50,000 bases of DNA from Cryptococcus deneoformans JEC21 (taxonomy: Eukaryota; Basidiomycota; Tremellomycetes; Tremellales; Cryptococcaceae), in assembly GCF_000091045.1 (NCBI RefSeq), contig NC_006684.1, forward strand, positions 1,120,001 through 1,170,000, read 5' to 3'. Both the position numbers and the translations under genes were made by a program. Under the pieces are notes generated by a model, which ran no database searches, was not told where the DNA came from, and saw only the letters and a program-made list of their open reading frames with translations. Shown piece after piece: positions 1 through 8,556 of the stretch (the first letter of the stretch is position 1; each line of letters begins with the position of its first letter).

Positions 1-303
1 AATGATAGGAATGTCAAATTATCGTCCACTCCTTCCGGGCCGTCGACGATGTTTGCCCCGCGCGCTGCCCGTAAAGCTTTGGCTAAACCCCGTCCGACAG
101 CGGTGGCTGCTGCAAAGGCTGTTGCCGCCTCTCCTGGGATTTCCGCTCAGGGACAGGATGACTTCAGGGCTCTGGTAGCGGCCAAAAACAAGCAAAGGGA
201 AGAAAAGCTGAATAGCGCAAGAGAAGGAAGCAGTACAAGCGGAGAAAAGAGGAAGTTAGAGGATGGACAGGAAGGGGAGGAAAGTAAGCGAACAAGGACT
301 TAG
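1..303 (+). CDS. 3' end of an unidentified gene (partial, runs off the left edge)
   Basis: The frame is open from base 1 to a TAG stop at 301-303. The in-frame ATG at 49 is probably internal, because the frame stays open upstream to the window edge. The visible 100 residues are alanine- and lysine-rich. They contain a helical charged stretch (AAKNKQREEKLNSAREG) and end in an acidic and basic tail (KRKLEDGQEGEESKRTRT) that could act as a nuclear localisation signal. No domain is recognised. It could be the C-terminus of a nuclear or chromatin protein, but that is only inference from composition. A complete small gene starting at 49 is the alternative. Confidence 0.5.
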   Translation, partial: NDRNVKLSSTPSGPSTMFAPRAARKALAKPRPTAVAAAKAVAASPGISAQGQDDFRALVAAKNKQREEKLNSAREGSSTSGEKRKLEDGQEGEESKRTRT

Positions 304-939
304 AGCTCAGTTGGTCCCGAAGATACCATGTATAATATACGCCTTTAGGTACAAATGCGTTCACTGCCCCTTAACCCACGCATACAGATCGATAGCAGTC
401 CGTCCGTGCCGGGAGAAGATGCGTGGTTGTTGGGCGTCGTCGGCGACTCAGTGCGGAAAGAAGTAGTGACGTGTAAGGCATCCGTTTTGTTTTTTCCACT
501 ATACGTATGAACCCGCCGCCGAACCATGTCATGTATCCGCCTTTACCGCTTTCTCCCTTTCATCCGCTCTTCCGCTCCTTCATTCCTCGCGCAGGGAAAA
601 CGGAACAGCAGCTACGAACAACACCTTTTTCTTCCGGATAACGGCAAGGGAATCGTTTACTCGCCATGAAGAGGGATATAAATTCCCCATGTGCTATTAA
701 CAACAGAGGCAAAGTAACTGAGCACTTCCACGTAGAGAACAACCTGCAATCGGCTTCAAACATCTAATAACCTTCCAGCTTGTTCACAGCCCTTCAGCAG
801 TCTATCACTCTGTACTCCGTCTGTCTTTTTACCTTCTTACGCCATTAATCAATAAGTTCGTGACGGTTTATACAACGGTAAGTTGGCCTTAGCTCATCAT
901 TTGTATGAGGTCTTTTACTCTTTTCACTCTCCTTTCGCA
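304..939. other. Intergenic region upstream of the RING gene
   Basis: I see no convincing coding region here. Short frames exist on both strands, but none has a recognisable domain. Pyrimidine-rich stretches around 545-600 and 780-845 resemble fungal promoter and leader DNA. A consensus GTAAGT donor sits at about 878, so the RING transcript may carry a 5' UTR intron, but no clear acceptor precedes the ATG at 940. Confidence 0.5.
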
Positions 940-3193
940 ATGTTCGCAAGCGTTCAACGGCCGAAGGTCATCTTCGTTGGTCTTGTTGGCATTGTTCTTA
1001 TTGCCATTGGCTACCGTCTTTGGCGCCCTGTTCATCATTACTGGGATGTCGCATATATGACTCCAGCAATCGTTGTGGTGAGGCCAAAAGGTCTCAATTC
1101 TTTTACGAAAGGGCCGTGTTTTAGATGCCTTTCCATTATAATCATAGCATGCCCTGGTATGAAGCTGACTTGTGACATTCTTTCATAGCGTCTTGAAATT
1201 CATGATGTCTTTGAAATCCTGTTTGTCGCGATCCGAATCGTCCGGATTATTCAAGCAATCAAGGACAGTTATTATGAGCAACGATACTTTCGAATTGCAA
1301 TTCGGGGAAGAAGGGCCTACGCCGATTATCCTCGATACTCAACAGAAAGACGTCAACTATCGTGACATTGCCAACTGTTCCGTTCCTGTCTTTTTCAACC
1401 CGACCGATACACCAGATGTCGTATGTTATGGAATCGCCTACCCTCAGCCGAATACCGGCCATTGCAGCCGACAAACCTATAACCTCTGGCATTTCGTCAC
1501 CTACAAGAAAAATGTACAAAACGGCCAGTGGCGTAATCAGCAGTGGCAGCCAATTGCACGGACAGAAGGCGAGTATACCACTATGACCGTTTGGCCAACA
1601 CGAATGATAGTGAAATCCATAGGGCTTTCAACGCCCGAGCAGGCGGTATCTGAAGAGATCCTAGTATGTGAGGTCTATCCTCTCAGCAATCTCAGGACCA
1701 CTCACGCTTCGGTTGACAATCGCGAGCCATGGGTAGAAGGTGCATCATTTACGGCTTTGTATACGGCCATTTCATCAGTAGGTACCGGCCAGCACCAATC
1801 ATCTCCTCTTACTCCCGAAAGAATTGGATCTTCATTAGTGTCTTCACGCAAGACCCTCACGCAGCCTTCTGCATCGGTTGATGGTCGGAGGCCGAGTACA
1901 GGCCACAGACGTAGTAGGCCATCAGGCTTCCCAACGCTACCAAGAAGGATGCATCCGCTCCTCAACGCGGTTAATGACTACATCACTTGCAAAGGCGCAG
2001 AATATAGGTCATTTGAACAGGGCATGTCTTCAGCGAATATCGCAGCCGGCATGTCTTCATTCGACCTCAACGGCACGAATTCGCATGCGATCCACATACG
2101 CGACAATGGGTCACGCGGTCTTTCTGGGATGCCTGATGGCTTGCAAGAGCGCGTGATTTCTTGGGCCAGACACGTGGAACGACATGGTGCCGTGAATGAG
2201 CCAAAGGGCATGCCCCAAGAGAGAGAGTCTGGTCAGACTAGCACAATTGCTTCAAGAGGGGTTGAGACCCCCGAGCGTCAAGGACAAGACTTACCTCTGA
2301 CCCAAGGAATCTCTCAGCTTCATCGATCAGCAACCCTACCGTCCAGCTGGGCCGCATGGCGGTCCGATATTTTGACAGAAGAATGGGTCGAGGCCGCTGG
2401 AGGTGAACAAATGCTCTCTCAGTTAAATGCTCGCTTGGGCGACGTGTCTTTCAGTAATGTTCAAGACTTGCTTGGGGAGGCTAGCAATAGTTCTCCAAAT
2501 ACGATCCTCTCACACTCAGCTGTTCAGTCCTGGACCCCTTTCCCCGACTTTTCCCCCTGGAAACCCATCTCACAGAATAGCTATAACTTTTCGTACCGTC
2601 TGTGCGCCAATGAAGGGCTTTGGGAATTCCATGGAGATATCCCTATTGATATCACATTGGAAACAGTGTTCAAGCTGATGGTACAAGAGTGGTTAAAATG
2701 TTCCATCGACCCTGTCGATTCACCAGCTTCCGTCGGCAGCGGACGCAAGCTGGCAACGGCGGTGAGATTTACAAGAGGATTGCCGATGGCAATGAAAAAG
2801 GTACTTTTGCGGGATGTGCTGAAGGATTACCTATGGAAGCATATAGAAGATGCGGCTGCCCAGAAAGACTGTCCCATTTGCCAAGAGAAGGTATTGTGCT
2901 TAATTGTTCACCACGCCATCAGTATTGACAGGTGAATGGTAGTATCAAAGCTTCACTTGTGTAACTATAACGCCTTGCCAACATATGTTTCACAAGGCTT
3001 GTCTTGACGTGAGTTGTCCATTTTTTCCTTGAATTAAGACTGATAGATAAATCAGCAATGGACCATGGAAGAATCGACTTGTCCCATGTGTCGTCGTGAT
3101 TGTGCGGTAATGAGATTCCTTCAGTGTCTTGAAGAGTTACAACATTTGACAGGCGGAGTGGAAGAATGGCACAGCCATGTTTTGTCAGCTTAA
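940..3193 (+). CDS. Membrane-anchored RING-H2 finger protein (probable E3 ubiquitin ligase)
   Basis: Proposed exons are 940-1077, 1189-1361, 1468-2890, 2943-3008 and 3056-3193, giving about 645 residues. The N-terminus has a hydrophobic helix (VIFVGLVGIVLIAIGYRLW) and a second apolar stretch (FEILFVAIRIVRIIQ), so the protein is probably membrane-bound. The middle is Ser/Pro-rich and probably disordered. The C-terminus holds a C3H2C3 RING: CPIC, then CQHMFHKAC, then CPMC, with ten residues between the fourth zinc pair and CPMC. This RING is assembled across two short introns whose phases fit exactly. RING-H2 proteins usually recruit an E2 enzyme to ubiquitinate substrates. The first intron has GTGAGG, a CTGAC branch and TTTCATAG. 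The second junction (1362-1467, GTGACA...TTGCAG) is weak, and the long frame is also open upstream of it, so the 5' half is less certain than the RING. Confidence 0.65.
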
Positions 3194-3383
3194 TGTACGT
3201 ACTCAAACCGGATATCGCAGTAAAATAAAGCATATGATTGTATGTATATTACTGTTGTAGCTTTCAATGAGGTCCGTTTCTTTACATGAATCAGTGACCG
3301 TTTTAGTTTAGAGTAGCAGTTTTTGTAATATCATTCATTGGCACGGTAACCTGTAAAAACCGGAAATGCGCCCCAACTCTGCA

Positions 3384-4512
3384 CTATTCAGCTTTCTCAC
3401 CGTTTGGCTGCTCTTTCTCTCTCATACACCTGTCACAAGCGCACCAGAAACCATAACCTTCCCTTAACGCCTGTCTTCTCTCGTCTCTGGACATCTTCAT
3501 GTTGACATACGAAATCGTCAATTCCTCTCCAGGCTGAATCTCGTGACGGGCAAGGATGGTGAGCTTGTTCGAGACTCTATCGCCGGCCTGGATTGGGGGA
3601 GGTAGATTGACAGGAAGCGTGTCTTGCGTTGGGGGAGTATAAGATTTGGGAAGATTTCGCACTTGGATGTTTGGCTCACACGAGTGGTTCATATGCGCGT
3701 GCAACGCATATAATCCACCGGAATCCTCCTGATTCAGACCCACCAAGCCTAATAACTCTAGGAAACTTTCAAACGAAAACCACCTCTTGACCTCTTTCTC
3801 CGTCAGTGGCACAGGCTTGGATCGGCGAGGATGTTGGGAGATGAGCAAGCGTTGGAAAGGCTTGTAGTTTTCATGAGTGGGAGACGGGTTAAGGACGTTG
3901 GTGAGCATGATGTGGATGAGATGCCACTCTTCCATCCGCGCTTTTGAGATGTAACTCCTATCCAAACCCCATCGATTCAGTCTCAATGAAACTATAAACG
4001 GCAAACCACTTACCACTCTCGACGCTCCATTTCCTTTCTTTTCTGACTAACCCTAGCCATCCCCTTCCAGATCCTCTTTTCCATCTCCTCCGCTTTGCCT
4101 TTGGCATCCCATTCCCTCTCACCCCTCCACCGGGCCAAAATCTTGGCGACGCCTTCAACGCTCCTTTCGCCTCGCTTTCTGATAAAATTCATCAGGCTAC
4201 TTGCATCGGGGTTGAGTCCTGGGCAAAGAAGGGGTGGATGCGAAGAAGAGAGAGATTTGGTGTAGCAAAGACGGTTGCAAAAGTGGGCGGTTGTGCAGTG
4301 GGGGCAGGGAACAGAGAGAGGTGGTGATGGGCGGGCGAAGAGGGAAAAACATTGGGAGCACATCATGGATTGGGTTAAGAGAGAATAATGTCCTCTGCCC
4401 GAGCATTTCGACATCAGTTTTGTTGTCTTCCATCGGCGCTTCCATCTCCATCACCTACCCCGCCCCTCTCACCCGTTCGTTCCCTTCCTTAACTCTGCGC
4501 CCTACTCCATTC

Positions 4513-4544
<32 letters not shown>

Positions 4545-4875
4545 TGGCTCCTCCTGCCACAACATCTCGCCTTGCTTCAATTCCTCTTTTGCGACCAACC
4601 CCTTTCCCTTCCCCCCGGCAAACATCTTCACCTCTACTTTCGGCGCGATACTCTTTACATCGATGGAAGGGTCAAGGCCTGTATCGGCCACGAGTGCCTT
4701 TTCTTTTGGATCGGCCTCGCCACCTCCAGGACAGGGAGCAAGTTGAAGAGCTTTTCGGAACCGCTTTTCAGAGACGGCCCATTCGGGATGATCAATCTTA
4801 AGCTGGGCGAGAAGTTTGAGTATGCCCTTGTCCGGGTGACCTTCCCGAAGTGATGCGAGAGCCGGAAGAAGAATG

Positions 4876-4907
<32 letters not shown>

Positions 4908-4919
4908 GAGATCTGTCAT
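3384..4919 (-). CDS. SET5: Set5-type SET domain lysine methyltransferase
   Basis: Exons on the minus strand are 4919-4525, 4394-4014 and 3957-3384, giving 449 residues. The SET domain is split by an insertion, as in the SMYD/Set5 family. Its N-terminal half (KMFAGGKGKGLVAKEELKQG) lies near residue 110. A MYND-like zinc segment follows (CSQC, CPHC, FCNRLCY). The catalytic half has NHSCEPN at about 349-355, then ELTISYV and a post-SET CACDRC. In yeast, Set5 methylates histone H4 tail lysines; transfer of that activity here is by family. The first intron (130 nt) is longer than the rest of the window, and its acceptor at 4395 was chosen because the phase and the following residues fit. The ATG at 4917-4919 opens a normal N-terminus; an upstream in-frame start is less likely. 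Confidence 0.85.
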
Positions 4920-5137
4920 TTTTGTTTTGCGTAGAGACGAGTGCAGAGTATAATAAAACAATATCTTGTCGAGACTTCTTTTCGTTGGTCCGTTCGCTCG
5001 CTGTTCGTTGGCCAAGTTGCAACAAAAACGAAGGAAGTGCTTTAGAATAAACTCATGACGCAACGATATTCAATCTTCCACTCTTGTCTCTTTTATTTAG
5101 AACTGAGTTGTGATTCCATAAACCATGAACATTTGAA

Positions 5138-5170
<33 letters not shown>

Positions 5171-5235
5171 ACCTATGCAATAAGATTCCCAAAAACACTT
5201 TTTTTTTTCATACTAATACTACTCTCACACCCTTC
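4920..5235. other. Intergenic: SET5 upstream and HSP60 downstream region
   Basis: This is about 316 nt between the start of the Set5-like gene and the stop of HSP60, both on the minus strand. It must hold the Set5 promoter and the HSP60 3' UTR. A T-rich run lies near 5200-5210. No coding potential is seen apart from frames opposite neighbouring exons. Confidence 0.5.
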
Positions 5236-5374
5236 TTACATCATACCGGGCATACCGCCCATACCGCCCATACCACCCATGCCCATACCAGAAGGAGGAG
5301 TCTTCTCCTCGGCGTCAACAACACAGGCCTCGCTAGTTGTCAACAAGCTAGCAACACCGGAAGCGTCGACGAGG

Positions 5375-5436
<62 letters not shown>

Positions 5437-5503
5437 CGTCTGGGCGTCGTAACCCCAGTTGAACTTTTCAGGAGCGGCAAACTCCTCGGAAAGGAGTCGA
5501 CCG

Positions 5504-5550
<47 letters not shown>

Positions 5551-5599
5551 AGGTCGTCGGATAGCCTGTCGGATCATAGAGATACCGAGCTTCTGGTCG

Positions 5600-5631
<32 letters not shown>

Positions 5632-5778
5632 AGAAGCTTTCTGTAGGGATTGTCAGCACATTTTGCCAAAAAATATGCTTTTTTTACACGAAGAAAGCGA
5701 CTCACGAGAAGAGCGGTACCTCCACCGGGGACGATACCCTCCTCGACGGCGGCACGGGTAGCGTTGAGAGCATCGTCA

Positions 5779-5831
<53 letters not shown>

Positions 5832-5838
5832 GACGGCG

Positions 5839-5876
<38 letters not shown>

Positions 5877-5899
5877 AGTCCTGTCGTAGTCGGAAGTGC

Positions 5900-5936
<37 letters not shown>

Positions 5937-6219
5937 AGACTGAATGAGGCTCTTGTCACCCTCGCCGTTGAGGATGATGGTGTCCTCCTTAGTAATGGTA
6001 ACGGAGCCAGTGGTACCAAACATGTCGGGGGTAGCCTTCTCAAGCTTGACATCCAGCTCGTCAGTGAAGACAGTACCGCCGGTGAGGATGGCAATGTCAC
6101 CGAGGATAGACTTTCGGTTGTCACCAAAACCGGGGGCCTTGACGGCGGCGACGGAGAGCTGACCTCGGAGCTTGTTGAGGATGACGGCGGCGAGAGCCTC
6201 ACCGTCAATGTCTTCGGCG

Positions 6220-6254
<35 letters not shown>

Positions 6255-6282
6255 CTCGAGAGAAGGAAGGATGTCCTGAAGA

Positions 6283-6329
<47 letters not shown>

Positions 6330-6330
6330 G

Positions 6331-6368
<38 letters not shown>

Positions 6369-6369
6369 G

Positions 6370-6428
<59 letters not shown>

Positions 6429-6441
6429 GCCCTCCTTAACA

Positions 6442-6473
<32 letters not shown>

Positions 6474-6585
6474 GGCTTGGGCAATGATGGCACCGACGTG
6501 GGTATCGCCGTTGGCGGAGATGGTGGCGACCTAGAATTGATTTTGAATCGTCAGCTCAACCCGGCCTCTTCCCGCGATTGTTATC

Positions 6586-6621
<36 letters not shown>

Positions 6622-6652
6622 AACCTTTTTGTTGGCAGCAAGAACCTCGAGG

Positions 6653-6729
<77 letters not shown>

Positions 6730-6863
6730 AGAGTAGATGGCTCGGGCGAGGACAGTGGCGGTGGTGGTACCGTCACCGGCAGTGTCGTTGGTCTTGGAAG
6801 CAACATCCTGGACGAGACTGTAGATAATGTCAACAGGGAGTTTTGGAGGAGATACCACGAAGG

Positions 6864-6895
<32 letters not shown>

Positions 6896-7006
6896 CTTGA
6901 GAGTGATAGCCTTGGCGACAGAGACACCGTCCTTGGTGATCTTGGGCCCACCGAAGCTCTGGCCTGTGGTCCATATCAGCGACTGCATGTCTTCCAGGCA
7001 AGAAGT

Positions 7007-7037
<31 letters not shown>

Positions 7038-7074
7038 GCCGAGGGTGGCAGCGACGGCCTTTGCGAGGACGTCA

Positions 7075-7133
<59 letters not shown>

Positions 7134-7211
7134 GCCCCTCTTCTGGACAGCAGCGTTCTGGATGAGCCTTGCGGGGCGGGGGAGAGCAGCGCGGGAGCGG
7201 AGGGGGTTCAT
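5236..7211 (-). CDS. HSP60: Mitochondrial chaperonin HSP60 (GroEL family)
   Basis: Five exons on the minus strand (7211-7013, 6963-6870, 6817-6595, 6530-5706, 5640-5236) give 581 residues, the usual length for fungal Hsp60. The N-terminus is Arg/Ala/Ser-rich without acids, typical of a mitochondrial presequence, and is followed by [18 protein letters not shown]. GroEL hallmarks follow: [11 protein letters not shown] near the ATP site, [12 protein letters not shown], and the GGGTALL region. The C-terminus ends in repeated GGM units. Hsp60 forms the double-ring folding chamber of the matrix and works with Hsp10, whose gene starts 215 nt away on the other strand. That pairing supports both calls. 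All introns have GTGNGT or GTATGT donors and the phases agree. The protein is well known as a heat-shock protein and immunodominant antigen in Cryptococcus; that is background knowledge, not read from this sequence. Confidence 0.97.
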
Positions 7212-7350
7212 TTTTTCTTGTTTCGGATGGATGAGCAAGTGGGAAATGGATTGGCGAGAGGAAATTCCCTAAAAAGTACTCGCCGATGCTTAACTATTTC
7301 GTAAATACCGCAGGAATAATTAATTAATATTTCCAGCACCTTCTCGACTT

Positions 7351-7385
<35 letters not shown>

Positions 7386-7426
7386 TCGCTCTCCGAACAT
7401 TTCTCTGCGAAACAAAAACACCCAGA
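7212..7426. promoter_or_regulatory. Bidirectional HSP60/HSP10 promoter with heat-shock-element-like site
   Basis: The 215 nt between the two start codons must drive both chaperonin genes. The 10-mer TTTCTGGAAC at 7361-7370 is a perfect nTTCnnGAAn pair, the core of a heat-shock element. A gapped pair of TTC units lies at 7330-7344, spaced ten bases apart. Another GAA/TTC cluster near 7395-7402 (CGAACATTTC) has imperfect spacing. A T-rich AT patch (taattaatat) at 7321-7330 may keep the region open. Binding by Hsf1 is inferred from the motif and from the nature of both genes. Confidence 0.65.
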
Positions 7427-7530
7427 ATGGTGAGCACGGCAGCATCTCACACACGCAGCCCGCTGACACCACACAGGCTGCCACCTTCAAGAACATCAAG
7501 GCTCTCCAGCCTCTCCTCGACCGGGTCCTC

Positions 7531-7563
<33 letters not shown>

Positions 7564-7749
7564 TCTCCACGCTCACCGCTACCTGGGCTGCGTCGGCCTG
7601 GTCAGTCCTCAGGAGCAGAGACGCTTACGCTTCTACTAGAAAACCGCCTCTGGTATCTTCCTCCCTTCCTCTACCACCCAATCTCCTCTCCCTGAAGCCA
7701 CCGTCATCGCTGTGGGCCCCGGTGCTCGCAACAAGGACGGCGACGTCAC

Positions 7750-7788
<39 letters not shown>

Positions 7789-7963
7789 TGGATGGGGTGG
7801 TAGCCCTATCAAGGTCGGCGAAGAGGTGAGTTATGGCTTTAGTCGGCGCGACAACATGCAGTCATGTAGTGGCGTATGCCGAAGGGATGCATTGTTGACC
7901 GTATATATGTAGGAGTTCCATCTCTTCAAGGACGCCGAGATCCTCGCCAAGATCAACGAGTAA
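7427..7963 (+). CDS. HSP10: Mitochondrial co-chaperonin HSP10 (GroES family)
   Basis: Coding exons are 7427-7429, 7477-7554, 7640-7825 and 7913-7963, giving 105 residues (typical GroES/Cpn10 length is about 100). The first coding exon is only the ATG; the GTGAGC donor follows it directly and a CACACAG acceptor restores the frame at GCTGCC. Reading through instead would give an unrelated frame, so the intron is needed. Family landmarks are IKALQPLLDRVLVQR at the N-terminus, a mobile-loop region (KTASGIFLP), VIAVGPGARN, VKPGDRVLLP and the C-terminal FHLFKDAEILAKI. Hsp10 caps the Hsp60 ring in the mitochondrial matrix. It diverges from HSP60 over a shared promoter, so co-regulation is likely. 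Confidence 0.95.
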
Positions 7964-8006
7964 ACAAGCACTGGCTCTCTAGTGTGTAGTACATGCAAGC
8001 ATGTAG

Positions 8007-8045
<39 letters not shown>

Positions 8046-8082
8046 GGGCAGACGATGGGATGCGAGATGAAAATAACAGTGT

Positions 8083-8114
<32 letters not shown>

Positions 8115-8556
8115 GCTCAACCGTCTCGTATTGTGTATGGTCATGCTACGTCGCTGAAAGTGTCGGGTGCTGTTAGTGTGAGCCCATGGTGATAGACACG
8201 CGGATTGTCCCTTGTGCAATGGAAGGTTGTTGCTTGCGGATGGCAAGATGTAAAGGCGGGCAGGAGGATCGAGATGTCGCTCCTTTGATGTATATCCCCT
8301 TGTCCTGTCTTGGTGTGCAGAGAGTATACTTCTGGCATATACGTAAATATATACAAACAATCTGTGACTCCTCTGCGTACCCTGAGTACGGGAGGATAAA
8401 CAACAGGTGACGCGAATCGGCTTCTGCGCAGAAGCAGTGTCTGTTGTTGTTATTATTATTATTATTGTTGTTGTTGTTGTTGTTAATTGTTAAGGTTCTC
8501 CTCTCACCATCGCTATCTGCTCCCATAACAACTCCGCAGCACATGCTCATCCGACA
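7964..8556. other. Intergenic between HSP10 and the phosphatase gene
   Basis: This 593-nt stretch holds the HSP10 3' UTR and the promoter and leader of the phosphatase gene. The only structure seen is the triplet repeat at 8442-8484 and an upstream ATG at 8543. The frames reported across it are low-complexity and not credible genes. Confidence 0.5.
8442..8484. repeat. Trinucleotide microsatellite, (TTG)n(TTA)n(TTG)n type
   Basis: A block of about 43 nt is made of TTG, then TTA/ATT, then TTG triplets. It lies 70-115 nt upstream of the phosphatase start codon, so it is probably in its promoter or 5' UTR. Read in one frame it gives a poly-leucine run, which is a shadow and not a gene. Length variation between strains is likely for such a tract. 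Confidence 0.85.

Noticed and set aside
4234..4746. 170-codon plus-strand frame
   Set aside because: It is opposite exons 1 and 2 and the first intron of the Set5-like gene, with no motif of its own.
5236..7963. Bacterial groESL operon or contamination
   Set aside because: The two genes are divergent, both carry several spliceosomal introns, and HSP60 has a mitochondrial presequence.
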